DNA of 64,000 nt, from NCBI GenBank assembly GCA_017591395.1, contig WEDG01004083.1, positions 62,001 to 126,000 of the forward strand. The letters run 5' to 3'. The position numbers and the translations under genes were made by a program. The notes beneath the pieces were generated by a model. The model made no database searches and was not told the origin of the DNA. It saw only the letters and a list, made by a program, of their open reading frames with translations. This DNA is from Schistocephalus solidus. Lineage: Eukaryota; Platyhelminthes; Cestoda; Diphyllobothriidea; Diphyllobothriidae. How positions within the stretch are numbered: position 1 is the stretch's first letter; each line of letters begins with the position of its first letter. Positions 22,467 to 34,194 of the stretch are shown in pieces.

Positions 22467-23700
22467 ATGCAAAACTCAAGTTCCTTAAGTTTATTGTCAC
22501 AAAAAATTGGTCCACGACCTATTTTTGAATCTGCACCACAAAATTGCTTGGGACCGTCTATCGGCGCCTCTACCCACTTTGCCATATTGGCAGGGGATCT
22601 TGTTAAGCAAGTTAATGGACAAGCAGAAAACAATTGTAACTATCGTTATTCTGCTATTTGTTCACCTCCCGCTAAACGGGGTAAAAGTTCAGTAAGCTTA
22701 ACTAATTAAGCTTACGAAGACGAAACATGTATGGGGTGTTTCAGCCTTCAGCAGAAATTCTCAGGGATGGAGCAGGAAATAAGCAATCTAAGACAAGAAA
22801 TAGATAACTTAAAAAAATCTATATCTTGCCCAACTGCTAAAAAAGCTCCTGTTCGTAATAAACCTACCACAAAGCAAAATTCGTATTCATATATAGCTTC
22901 TTCAAGCTTACATAAAAGTCACATTAAACATATCGCCATTGCTGGACCCGGTAAACCAGAGGAATTTTCGCTAATTCCGAAGGGAGCCCCATCCAGTCCT
23001 TGCACCACTCATCATTACTTAGTTCGGGTAGCATCAGCACTAATCTGGCTTTACCACCCATCGCTAAATCACTGGTAGACGTTGCACGAACATGCAATGT
23101 TGAAGAGGTTGGCGAGTTTGTATAGCCAAAGAATAAAAGGTCAAAGAAGAACAAGTCGTTAAGAGATTTGGCTCAAGCCTGCCCAACACCCGGTTCATCT
23201 GGACCTATCAGGCAAAGTGAACTGGTTACGAGTACTCACTTAGCTGAAAGATCTGAGTTACAAACGGGCCCTCGATTGAGTCGAAAACAGAATGTAATCA
23301 TTAAAGGTGTCCCGGAGTCAGCTTCAATTATTCCAAAGGAGCGAGTTAAACATGACTTGGAACTCCTTCAATTGTATGCAAAAACGCTGCTGATGGACGG
23401 CGAGTCCATTCATATTCTCAAGGCATATAGAATAGGGAAGGCTCTGTTTACACCCGATTCAAATCCTCGACCAAGACCTCTTAAAATCATCTTGGAAAAC
23501 GAAGCACAGGCATAGCTCCGGCTGCAGAGAAAATCAACCCTGCGGGGTCCGCATTCTGAAGTGTTTTTTCAAACGGAATATGGGCTGACAGAGCGAATGA
23601 AAACGCGACAGCTAATAATAGAACTGGAAACACGAAAGACCAATGGCGAGGCGAATCTCAAAATAAGGGATGGACAGATAGTTCAAGTGAAAAAAGCATT
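22467..23700 (+). pseudogene. ORF1 of the plus-strand CR1/jockey-like element
   Basis: The frame from 22,467 reaches a short coiled coil, MEQEISNLRQEIDNLKKS, at about 22,757-22,812. After a frameshift between 23,078 and 23,168 it has an RRM-like opening QNVIIKGVPES at about 23,288-23,320, as in ORF1 RNA-binding proteins of L1/CR1-like elements. It then reads through one stop near 23,514 into a Lys/Arg-rich tail. The likely role is binding element RNA. Two or more frameshifts or stops break it. Confidence 0.65.
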
Positions 23701-23749
23701 TCTTTGGCCGAAGGCAGTCACCCTGACAGCCTAACTGTCCCGTTTCAGA

Positions 23750-24470
23750 AACCAAAAACGTGCCCGCTTAAACTAATCGTCCTCAATGCCAGATCTCTGC
23801 TTAATAAGATGCCTTTGCTCCAGACTCTGGTTTACATCCACCGCCCTGACATTGTAATAATTACAGAGACATGGGCAACACCCTGTGTATCCGACTCCGA
23901 ACTCTCTATTCTAGGCTACGCTTAAAATCGGAATAATCGACACGAGGGCCGTGGAGGAGGAAGCTGTATCTATGTTAGGCAACCACTTACATTTTTTCCA
24001 TTGGACTATCGCCAATTTACCGCGGTAGAGGATTAGTTCTAAAAGATAACTGCTCTTTACTCGTTGGTAGTGTCTATCGCCCACCGAATGCCAGCGAGGA
24101 TTACGATCTTTGTCTCTCTTTGGCATTTCACGCCACAGCTGACTTAAATCTGAAGTACTGCTTGATTGCAGGTGACTTCAATCTTCCTGAAGTTCACTGG
24201 TTTCCAACTTCTGGTCCTGCAAAGTTCGAAGACCTACTTGAGGCCATAGATATAGGCATGTGGGACCAGGTAGTTGATTTTCCCACCCGAGGATCAAACA
24301 TACTTGATCTAATTTTTTGTAGAGGTTGTCAGCCACTGTCAGTGTCACCTTTAGATCCACTTGGGAATTCAAATCATACTATTGTTCTTTCTACACTAGA
24401 ACTAGAGGCTGCTGAAACTTTTTCCAAAAAATATAGCTTTTTCGTGATTTCAGATCAGCAAATATGAGGG
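23750..24470 (+). pseudogene. Endonuclease domain of the plus-strand CR1/jockey-like element
   Basis: Motifs in order: LIVLNARSLLNK, DIVIITETWATP, VGSVYRPPNASE, YCLIAGDFNLPEVHW and LGNSNHTIVLS. The last has SNH where SDH is usual, so a key Asp has been lost. The frame shifts between 23,925 and 24,120. Confidence 0.8.
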
Positions 24471-24718
24471 CATTGCTAACACACCTTAATTCCTACGAAA
24501 GGACTAACTTCTTTGTATGTTTGGATGTGAATGGTTGTACTGATACTTTTTACAAAGTTCTAGGTCCACTCATTTCTCGTTTGTTCCCCGTAAGAAAATA
24601 ATTAATGTCAAGGATGAAGTCTATTTCCCTTTATCATTCCGCCGTAGACTGCGTAGACTATCCCGTCGTTTTCATTTACAAAACGACACCTCCGTCCTGC
24701 CCTTGATCCAGCAAATCT

Positions 24719-26580
24719 TTGAAGAGGCTAAGAGGCTATCTGACGAAAAATCGACAAGCCAATGATGTTAACTTTGCCGAAAACCCTTCGTTCAATGTTA
24801 CGATGCTCTTTTCGCGCATAGTAAAAGCGCAGAGAAAAACGCAGCACACCGTACTTCGAGACGCCTTAGGAAACCCTATAACTGACGCTAGGTTGACTGC
24901 TGATAGCTTCAATGCTTTCTTGTCTAGAACGTTTAATGAAAACACTGTCGCTCCCTTTCCTTACATCCGTGTTTGGACCGGTAACGTCCTCGAAACCATA
25001 ACTTTTACCCTCTGGAACGTGACCGTAGCCATTCGGCGTTTTCGTCAATCTTACAGTCTAGGACCAGATGGCGTCCCGGTCAGCGTTCTAAAGGCGGATG
25101 CAAATGATATATTTCCATCCCTTCTGTAAAAGATATTTAATCTTGCTCTTGAAAGTGAAACTTTCCCTATTTTATGGAAGGAATCGCACATATTGCCTAT
25201 TCACAAACACGGCCGACCTACGTCATTTGACGACTTTAGGCCAATAAATACACTACCAGCAGTCTCGAAGATCTTCGAGACCTTAATCGAAGACAAGATG
25301 ATGCGTCACCTAAGAGAGAATAACCTACTTAATGCGGTTCAGCATGGTTTTCTCAAAAAAGGTCTTTTGATACTTGCCAACTCTCTTTCTTTGATCATGT
25401 GCTACAATCTAGAGACAGCAGTTTTGCCATTTACACCGTTAACTTCGATTTAACTAAGGCATTGATCGTGTTGACCATGATCTCTCCTGCTGAAACTTGC
25501 CTCCTTCGGCATAGGTAACAAGCTTCTGAACTTAATATTTTCCTATTTGAATGCTCGCGCACAACGGGTTTAAATTTCTTATGTTATCTCCAACCCCACG
25601 CATGTGAAGAGCGGAGTTATTCAGGGCAGCGTGCTCGGCCCGCTTCTATTTTGCCTCTTTTTCAACGATGTTCCTGATTTTTTTTAGTATGGTAGGCCCT
25701 TTATGTACGCTGACGATTTAAAAGTTGCCTATCGATATAAATCGGTTGATCGCAACATCGTGCTTGAGCTCTTAAAAAAGGATCTTCAGGCGTTCGCTCA
25801 GTGGTGTCGCACATGGCGCCTCTCACTTTCTTGGCAAAAGTGCTCCGTTATGGTTATTGGCGACAACCATCAGCCCCACCTAAGCATAGACGGTCACGAT
25901 CTAAACGTGCCCCGACTTATAAAGGATCTGGGCATATCATATTCTAGTAGTCTTAATCTGTCAGAGCACTGCGCCCTGATTATCTCGAAAGCACGCCAAA
26001 CTACTGGGTTTATTCTCAGAAATTTTAAAACCGTCAAAATTAGAATCAGCCTCTATAACATGTATGGCAGGCCTAGTCTGGAATACTGCTCGTTTCTATT
26101 TAACCTTCTGCATGCTAGTGAACGAAAAAGTTAGAATCAGTCCAGCACTTCTTTACAAAAAGAGATTTCTATTCAGAACACCGAAACCTGTCCTACCAAC
26201 AACGCTGTGAGCTTACAAGCCTTGACCCGCTGTGGCTTCGCAGATTAAAGAAGGGACTAATTTTAATGTTTAAACTTCTAAACAGTCGTACATTTAACCC
26301 CCTTACATCTCTGAGGCACCTCGACCACTCTTGGCGCACCAATCATCGAGATGTATTTTTATTTCTTCCTTTAGCACGCACAGTTATATACCGACAGATT
26401 TTTTCGGTAAACGCTATAGCAATCTGGAATAAGCTACCTAGAAGTATCAAAATTCAGCAAAGCTATCCCTTGTTTACGCGAACTGTCACTAGTTTTCTAC
26501 ATTCAGGACACCTTCCAAAACTTTTGGGTGCTGACTCTGTTGAAGCTCTCTTCGGTTCTGATTGTGTTCACGGACTCTAA
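24719..26580 (+). pseudogene. Reverse transcriptase of the plus-strand CR1/jockey-like element
   Basis: Contains SYSLGPDGVPVSVLKAD, LPIHKHGRPTSFDDFRPIN, IEDKMMRHLRENNLLNA and MYADDLKVAYRY (25,703-25,738, catalytic YADD intact), then IDGHDLNVPRLIKDLG. The stretch 25,450-25,700 with the first catalytic Asp is frame-broken. After 26,134 the text continues in other frames to the 3' tail. About 1.2 kb of it (24,650-25,900) is matched in reverse by 27,220-28,470. Confidence 0.8.
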
Positions 26581-26911
26581 ATCCTGTGCCAGACTTCATG
26601 CTGAGGGCAATATTGCTGGCTCTGCAGACCTCAATCGGCTTATTTCTCAGTCGACAGCGAATAGCTGCTCGCCGACATACCTGCTGGTGCAGAAAACCAG
26701 ATCCGTAACACTGAATGGAGAAGTTCTTCACCGGGCACCTGTGTTGACGCGTCCCTATCCTGAACTTTAATTACTCAATAAGCTGCAGTTTTTTTCTCCT
26801 GAAAACACCTGAAACAGTGATTAGGATTTTTTTCATTGTCAGCTTGACCCTCTTCTGTATATATTGTTTTAACCTTGCCTGTAAACTGGCAATAAATAAA
26901 TAAATAAAAAG

Positions 26912-27218
26912 GCCTTCTTGAAGTCCAAAAATACAAAATCTACTGGATATCTCTTATCTATGGCCTTTGTCCATTTCTCGTGCGACTGAAGCGCACTCGT
27001 GAGACAGGAACGTTCTGGACGAAAGCCGTTTTGGACATTGCATAAGATTTGGTTGTTTTCCAGATAGTGCATTATATTCCTCTTAAAAATTCGCTCAATT
27101 ATTTTACATGCTATGCAAGTTAAACTGACAGGCTGGTAATTTTCACAGTCCAGTCGTGAACCTCCTTTATAGATCGCGGCGATGAATGCACACTTCTATT
27201 CTTCCGGGATCCCAGATC
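26912..27218 (-). pseudogene. Reverse transcriptase fragment, N-terminal half, of the element split by the plus-strand insertion
   Basis: The minus strand reads AIYKGGSRLDCENYQPVSLT, CKIIERIFKRN, NGFRPERSCLTSA and VDFVFLDFKKAF, stopping at 26,912 where the plus-strand tail begins. The expected continuation, FDSVPH, is found at about 22,190. At its right end (27,218) it meets the truncated 3' end of another minus-strand element without any linker. Confidence 0.75.
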
Positions 27219-28477
27219 CCAGATTCTTTATAACTCCGGGCACATTTAGATCGTGACCGTCTATGCTATGCTGGGGCTGATGGTTGTCACCAATCACAAT
27301 AACAGAGCACTTTTGTCAAGAAAGCGAAGGGTGCCATGTACGACACCACTGAGCGAAGGCCTGAAGATCCTTTTTAAGACCTCAAACCCGATGTTGCGAT
27401 CGACCGTTATATATCGAAAGGCAACTTTTAAATCGTCAGCGCTTATAAAGGTTCTTATAAACTGAAAACATTCAGGAATATAACTGATAAATAGGCAAAA
27501 TTAGTGGGCTGAGCACGCTACCCTGAATACCTCCAATTCTCTCATGTGCTGGGTGAAGAAAACATCGAAAATTTTAAGTCGTTGTGTACGAGCATCCAAA
27601 TAGGAGGATATTAAGTTCAGAAGCGTGTTACATATGCCGAAGGAGGCAAGTTTCAGCAGGAGTAGATCATTGACAAAATTATCAAAAGCCTTAGTAAAAT
27701 CAAAATAAGGGTGTGAAATGCAAAAACGCCATCTCTAGGTTGTAGCACATGATCAAAGAAAGAGAGCTGGCAGGTTTCACAAGATCTTCTTGGGAGGAAC
27801 CCATGCTGAGCTGCAGTAAGTAAGTTATTCTCTGTCAGGTGACGCATCATCAGGTCTTTGAGCAAGGTCTCCAAGATCTTCGAGGATTCGGAAAATTTAT
27901 TTATTGGCCTAAAGTCTTCAAATGACGTAGATCAGCCTTGTTTGGGTATAGACGGAATGTGCGATTCCTTCCATAATTTAAGGAAGGTTTCGCTTTCAAG
28001 AGCAAGATAAAGTATCTTATAGAGAAATGACGGAAATATATACTTTGCATCAGAGTTTTGAACGCTGACTGGGATACCATCTGATCCAGGACTGTAAGGT
28101 TGACGAAAATGCTGAATTACTACGGTCAAACCTGCGAGGGTAAAAGTTATGGTTTCGAGGATGGTACCGGTCTGAACCCGGATGTTAGGAAATGGAGCGA
28201 TAGAATTTTCACTAAAAGTTCTGGACAAGAAAGCATTGAAGCTATCAGCCGTCAACTTAGCGTCAGCTATGGGATTTCCTAAGGCCTCTCGAAGTATAGG
28301 GTGCGACGTTTTTCTCTGCGCTTTTACTGTGCGTGAAAAGAGTTTCGCAACGTTTAACGAAGGGTTTTCGGAAATTTTGTTCTGAATGGCTAGCTGTTTT
28401 TCATCAGATAGTCTCTTAGCCTGTTCAATGATTTTTTGGATCAAGGGAAGGATGGAAGTGTCGTTTTGTAGATAAAG
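27219..28477 (-). pseudogene. Reverse transcriptase of the minus-strand CR1/jockey-like element
   Basis: From 28,444 the minus strand reads LFSRTVKAQRKTSHPILRE, LTADSFNAFLSRTFSEN, QPYSPGSDGIPVSVQ, LMMRHLTENNLLTAAQHGF and ISADDLKVAFRY (catalytic YADD changed to SADD). Position by position it parallels 24,719-25,900. A 170-codon frame (27,932-28,444) is the longest intact piece. Confidence 0.8.
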
Positions 28478-28530
28478 TGACGTGAGAGTACACAGTCTAC
28501 GGCGGAAAGGTCAATGGGGCGGGGGTAGAA

Positions 28531-29300
28531 TTTAGAATTTATATTTGGATAGCACTGAAAAGGCGCTGTCTAAGCAAACATTAGAAGCAAAATAAAGTTA
28601 TGAGAATAAGCGCATATAAAATGTAAAAAAACATAACTTGTCCTGCTCTGTCAACAGTTAGCGATGTTTTAAAATTAATGGTGAACTAGAAAAAATAGGC
28701 AGTGAAAAAAACTCCTACCATAAAAATGGAGGCAGAGTTCAATAGGCCTTCATTTTTGAAAAGAAGGTAGGAGAAAAACTGCTTAGGAAAAAATGGTCAG
28801 GTGGTAGAGTAGGGTAATACTGCAGTAGCATTTAAGAATGAGATAATGAAACGTCGAGGTGATTCGTTCTTGATTACTTAGGCGTATGAAACAAAATCTC
28901 ACGACAATGCATCGATGAACTTAAGTCCTCAGCATCTTAGGATCCAGAATTGAATTCTGATGATGGTAAGTATCCTAAGAAACGGTAGCATTTTAGACTG
29001 TGGACCGCCGAATGTGTACGTCCGAATGACGTCATCGTTTGGATGACTGGTGATATAAGGAGACATCATAATTCATGGGCAACTCGAGGTAGCGAAAATA
29101 TAGTTTTAAGAGTGTCACTTAAATTCCCGATGGTCCTTTCTCCGAGTCATGGGGAAAGCTACTGGGAAAAGATGAGGAAAATAAAAGGTTAATAGAATCA
29201 GTGTTAAGATAAATGTGCATTCTTCGCTTGAATGCAGATAGACTAGTAAACGAACTTATTTCAATTGGCAAGTTATTCCAAAGAAAACTATACCTAAAAA
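28531..29300 (-). mobile_element. Repeat family B copy 4, inserted in the minus-strand element
   Basis: This 770-nt insertion is flanked by direct repeats of about 50 nt: 28,478-28,530 and 29,301-29,350, both starting TGACGTGAGAGTAC and ending GGGTAGAA. The flanks encode the host element's RRRLRTLTS linker, so they are target sequence duplicated on insertion. The left 430 nt matches copy 2 at 16,285-16,740. No coding potential was recognised in the rest. Confidence 0.75.
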
Positions 29301-29309
29301 TGACGTGAG

Positions 29310-30560
29310 AGTACGCAGTCTACGACGGAAAGGTGAATGGGGGGGTAGAATCAATCCTTGTCATCAATTATTTTCTTACGAGGAACAAAACGAGAAATGA
29401 GTGGACCTATAAATAATTAAAATGTATGAATACAAACATTCCCATCCAAACATAGAAAGAAGTTAGTCCAATCGTGGTAATTAATATGTGCTAGTTATTT
29501 CCCTTATTTGTTGATCGGAAATCACTGAAAATTACATTTTTTGAAAAAGATTCATCAGCCTCGTTATCTAGTGTTGAAAACACTATGGCATGGTCAGAAC
29601 TCACTAGTGGGTCTAAAGGTGAAAATGAAAATGATAGAAAACCTCTACAGAAAATGAGCTCAAGTATTTTTGACCTTCGGGTTGCAAAATCAATGACCTG
29701 GTGCCACCTGCCACTGTTTATGGCTTGAAGTAAGTCCTAAAATTTTTCATCATGTATGCTCCACTAATTCGGATGCGCAAAAAGCCTAACGCCTAGGCTT
29801 TGATCTTGCCTTATGAAATGACTAGTGCTAGTTGTTTCATGAATCTAGATCAAACTTCATGCACATTATATTATCAACCACAAATATGACGACTGTAGTC
29901 TAATTATTGGACAGACCCCACACTGGAATCGACTGCGCTCGCATCTGATTGGAATTGCATATCCCTTCGAATCGACCGCAGAAGTTTCTACCTCTGTCGA
30001 ATTTATACTCTCGAAAGTCTATAACAGACTAGTATTGACCCTAAAAATTCTTAACCAAATACATTCATTTGCCATTCTGAATAGCTGTCTTATTTTCAAA
30101 TTTTGCTATTTTTAAATCTTGGAAGGCAGGTTTTTAACTAAAAACAAACTCCTCATTTTTAACACTGCTATTTGAGCAAAGAACCAAAAAAAGCTTAAGT
30201 GGTTACTGTAAATAGGAGTATATTTTAGGTTTTAACCTGCGTTCTAGAGATTTGACGGTGCCCAGTAAGTGCCCAATAAGTGCCAAATCAATTAACCTTT
30301 TTAATTTAATTGGGGTTTTGTCTCTACAGATAAACAGCTTGGTTTTCTCAGTCCCTCTGATATTTATGGTATCCATACAATATTATTTAATTATATCGAA
30401 TACTGCTGGACAGCCAGATTTAGGTAACTTATATCACATCGGGGGATACATCAGGAAAGCAAATTTGTAACCCATCAAGTTTTGATAAAAGGCTTTGGAC
30501 ATTTGTATCGAAGCACTTCATTTTGGCACCAGCTAAACTTCCTGTTGCGTTTGTCAAGGT
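29310..30560 (-). pseudogene. Endonuclease domain of the minus-strand CR1/jockey-like element
   Basis: The minus strand begins MKCFDTNVQSLLSKLD (about 30,500), DVIYVT-IWLSSSI, and ends LLQAINSGRWHQVIDFATR, LELIFCRGFLS and SPLDPLVSSDHAIVFSTLD (about 29,600-29,720, SDH intact). The central part (29,900-30,300) is heavily decayed. Confidence 0.7.
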
Positions 30561-31660
30561 TTTTGGCCTTGCAGCCTTCCCGCAGAAGTTAATTCTGCAG
30601 GCCTGTTCTGTTGTTTGATGATTTTCGCTAACCTTGGTTTCTTCGATCAGGACACAGGGTGTTAATGACTTAGTTCTTTTGTCTTTTTGGGCAATTGATC
30701 CCCTACTGGCACCGGCGTTAGCGGAGTGGCTGCCATGTTCCCTAATATAATTGGTTGATTCAACGGAAATGACATATTCTTTTGAACTACCTTAACTATG
30801 AAGATATCCAGCTTTTTATTCCAAGACAAGTTCTCAGCGTTTCAGCCTTTCCGCGGGAGATAAGTCCGGTTGCAAAAAAGACCTATTTGTGCGAGTGACG
30901 GAGTTTGACTTTTTGGATAGGATTACCTTGATTTATTCTTTGCTCTCTAGCATACTTTAAGATACCACGATCGCGGTGTTCGTAGTTTACCTTCACCACT
31001 TCTGCCATTCCGGAATGCTTTCAGAACTTTTACTTCCACGCCTGATTGGAGCAGCTGATAAAGGTGGTTAGGTCCTTAGCCACACGGCCTCCAGGTCAGA
31101 CTGCAATAAATTCGCGCAAACCTTGAATTACTTAACACTTTGCCCATCCCGGTGCTCCTGAGTTTCACTTACAGCAAAGTGCTCCTTAAGAACACAAATG
31201 TGATTAACGGGGTTCAATTTACTTCTTTTATAATGTTTACCTATCCTTCTTTGACATGGGTTTGTTTCCTCACTTTCAACTAAGGTGTCTATATAACACT
31301 TGGGATGGCTGACGGAAATTGGGACTGAAGTGGGAACTACCTTTGGAAGAGGTGCCGTTGCCGTTGTCCTGAACTTACTGGACCACAACCAATAAATTGA
31401 GATGGTTCTGACATCGAATTATCTTGATTTTTGGAATTTATGCTTTACTTTTCCTCAGTCACCAGTAACCTCTTTCTGGTCTTCAATATTTTTCTTCATG
31501 AGCTTTTCTAAATCAGTCGCTTCCAATTTTTTAATTTTGACCAATACATCGGTACACCTTACGAAAGCCTCATCTTCGTACAAAACATTATTCGTGGCAC
31601 TTACGCTTTTGGCACCTTTTGCTGAATCTGGGCTTTGGGCATTAGAAAGAACGAGCTAAA
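30561..31660 (-). pseudogene. ORF1-like region of the minus-strand CR1/jockey-like element
   Basis: The minus strand has open stretches with Lys/Glu-rich text (VKIKKLEATDLEKLMKKN, near 31,520) and an 86-codon frame at 31,128-31,388. They lie directly upstream of the endonuclease start, which is where ORF1 belongs. No RNA-binding motif is clear, so the assignment rests on position. Confidence 0.45.
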
Positions 31661-33700
31661 ATCCTGGAACTGAAGGTAAAATCACCAGTCTGTCCTTCTT
31701 AACAAGTGCCGCTGCTTCGCTTGCTATTATCGTCAAATTGCTGCCTGTCCATGAAATATGAAGTTAAGTAAGTATTTAAAACAGAATAGTGCACCTATTG
31801 TTTTACCGTTTATTAAAAGAAACTAGAGGTAACGTTCGAAGGATAAACAGAAACGACGCAGCCGCTTGTAAGTCTCGAAGGTTTTGGATGACTTCTAATC
31901 TTGCACAACTTTGACGTCTTGTTTTGCCAGGCTGTTATTGGCGCAGGAAGCAGTTCTGTAATCCTCCAGAATGTGTTGAAAAACAAAAATTGCTTAATTT
32001 CCGGTTTCTGAAAACTTTATACACGAGAAAAAATTCAAGCAACGCAAAAAGTAATTTTACACGAACAGTTCCAGCGGTAACATGGAAAGCAGTACCTGCG
32101 AGGTCCAAATAGTCTCTAGTAGAGCGCGAATAAGCTAAATAAATATTAAAATATTTGTCGCTCCTACGTGTTTGTAAGTAACAATAACACCAAGTCTATA
32201 AAATTTATAAAGATATAAGTAAAAATATAGCGTGATGGTAGGCTTTCACAAGCATACGTACTTTCTGCCCCCGATTTTATTACTCTTCTACTTAGGTCAC
32301 GCATTTTGGTATAATCGATGTTCCTCCGAACGATTGTCCTCTAACGCCCATATGGAATAAGAATGGAAAATCGCTCCCTCCATCCCATCCCCCTTACGGT
32401 CAATAAATGTGGCCATCATTTAACAGAGAGTGTTGTTTTCGCAGCATATTTCAATTTTTTCATTTAATTTGCTACGACTGTCCTCGGGAATTTGCGCTGT
32501 TAAATATGACGGAATTTAAATGTAGTCATTTATGTGGCGGAGCGCATTACGAGTTGTGGGACTAGAGTCAGCTTGCGGTTTATGGGTGACGGGGTCTAGA
32601 TCACCGAAATTGACCGTGAGATTCCCCCCCACGACTTCACCTTCCTAAATCAAATGCGTCAGATTGACTTATAGAAAGGACCGAGGTCAATATAGGAACT
32701 GCTAACGGGCGGAACCCAACAGCTATGCGTACTAAGGATAATTACTCTACGTGGTTCGCGTTGAGCGCTGTGCGGTAGGTGCCCGTGGTTCTTTGTATGC
32801 AAACGGATCATCCAGTCCCATCTGCCCCTTGATGATGATGATGATGATGAAGAAGAAGAAGAAGAAGAAGTAACAAATGCCTACCACGAGGAATGGGGAT
32901 TTTCTCTTGGCTCGTTTATTCGCCTGTATCTGAACCAGATAAGCTTTAAAATGCTGTTCCACTTTTCCGACTGACTTGGCGGACCGACTCCTCCAGCTTC
33001 GTCGAAGGTTATACCCCAGATTTGAAATAAAGCGAAGTTCCACCCACACCAATAGTCTTTCTTCATGTTGACATACTTTGCATCCTTGCGATTCTGCGTC
33101 TGTCTATAGGCCAAATATTTCAGTCCATACTCTCTGGTTGTCGGGTGCAACACGTGTTTCTTAGAAGCGACCTCATACCACCCTAATGACAGCTATTATG
33201 CTGCTATTCTTGACGTCCAGTGTCAATTAGGCTATTTAAAATGCCTCACCAATCCTTTTAATTTGGTTCCTTTTAGCCTTAAGATTGTTTTTGAAACGGT
33301 TTCGTGGTGATAAGCCACTGACATTCAAAGTTTGACAGCAAGGGTGGACTCGTACAGTGACAAGAAAGATACGCCCAGGGAATGCGTCTACACTTTTAAA
33401 ACTCACGGTCGAGGAGCACAGCGCTTGTGGGATTATGTGGCCCAGATCAATACAATTGACTTCAACAACGACTCTAATTTTGGCGATGGGTGGGCCAAGA
33501 AGCATTCTCATAATCGGATTTGGGGGGCAGTTAACTCTCGTTGTAAAGTCCGAGATAGCAGTTTGGTCTAGCTGATAATTTTCCGCCTGAACCAGTGCGG
33601 GCACCTGCTGCGCTGCGTTGATTATGAACCAGGCTACCGCGTGTGATTGTACCATACTCCTCCCTCAGTAGTCATAGCGATCGAGTTCCGCCAGTATTCC
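31661..33700. other. Spacer upstream of the spinster-like gene; microsatellite and unexplained frames
   Basis: A (GAT)n(GAA)n microsatellite lies at 32,831-32,870. The longest frame is 139 codons on the minus strand (33,236-33,655), which I do not recognise. It has no clear helix, signal or domain, and an overlapping plus-strand frame makes it doubtful. Nothing else is supported. Confidence 0.4.
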
Positions 33701-34010
33701 GGTCCGTAGATTTTCCTCTCACCTGCGTCTAAGCTAACCTGTTGTATTTAGTACCGAAATCTGGAATCTTGGATGGGAGGCCGCAGACCCGTTTCGGTCA
33801 TTTAGAGCCTTTCGTCCTTGGCTCTCAATCTGACCCACATCTTTCAGTTAACCCCGAAATTGCAGCATGAGTTTGATGCGACGCCCCCTGTTGGGACATT
33901 CTTGTATTCCCTTTTCTATGTTTATTCTTTCGTACGCCTTCGGGATAAGTTGCGTCAACAGCTCCATCATTTACTATCCCAAACATTTTATAGATCTCTA
34001 CTGTATTCGG

Positions 34011-34194
34011 ATGACGTCGGACGAAAGTAAAGATCATAGTTCCTGTGCAGCTGTTCAGTCATCTTCTGATTCCGAGCCACTTTTGGACGATCCAAGCGCA
34101 GTTTCACAGAGAAGCAGAAGGCAAGACTGCATCACGGTGGTCATTCTCTTTTCTGTGAACTTGCTTAACTACATGGATAGGTTTACCATCGCAG
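34011..34194 (+). CDS. Spinster-like exon 1 (N-terminal tail and TM1)
   Basis: Encodes a Ser/Asp-rich tail (SDSEPLLDD, a likely acidic dileucine sorting signal) and TM1. It ends in phase 1 before the 33-nt intron. Confidence 0.85.

Larger units (their letters stand above)
22206..26905 (+). mobile_element. CR1/jockey-like non-LTR retrotransposon, ORF1 plus ORF2, decayed
   Basis: A near full-length element lies on the plus strand: ORF1 (22,467-23,700), endonuclease (23,750-24,470), reverse transcriptase (24,719-26,130), C-terminal region, and a 3' tail of AATAAATAAATAAATAAA ending near 26,905. It sits inside a minus-strand reverse transcriptase, so it is younger than that element. Many frameshifts show that it is dead. 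The family is the same as the minus-strand element at 27,219-31,660 and the 3' end at 20,025-20,450. Confidence 0.85.
27219..31660 (-). mobile_element. CR1/jockey-like non-LTR retrotransposon, minus strand, interrupted
   Basis: This is the same family as the plus-strand element at 22,206-26,905, in opposite orientation. ORF1-like text lies at 30,560-31,660, endonuclease at about 29,310-30,560, and reverse transcriptase at 27,219-28,477. A 770-nt repeat B copy interrupts the linker at 28,531-29,300. The 3' part after the LNVPxxIKxLG block is missing. The two family members share about 1.2 kb of RT and form a large inverted pair separated by roughly 0.3 kb. Confidence 0.8.

Noticed and set aside
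33236..33655. 139-codon minus-strand frame upstream of the spinster-like gene
   Set aside because: No recognisable motif and overlapping plus-strand frames; kept only as an unexplained stretch.
33867..34010. Upstream ATG at 33,867 as the spinster-like start
   Set aside because: It would add a hydrophobic stretch before the usual polar N-terminal tail; the ATG at 34,011 fits the family.
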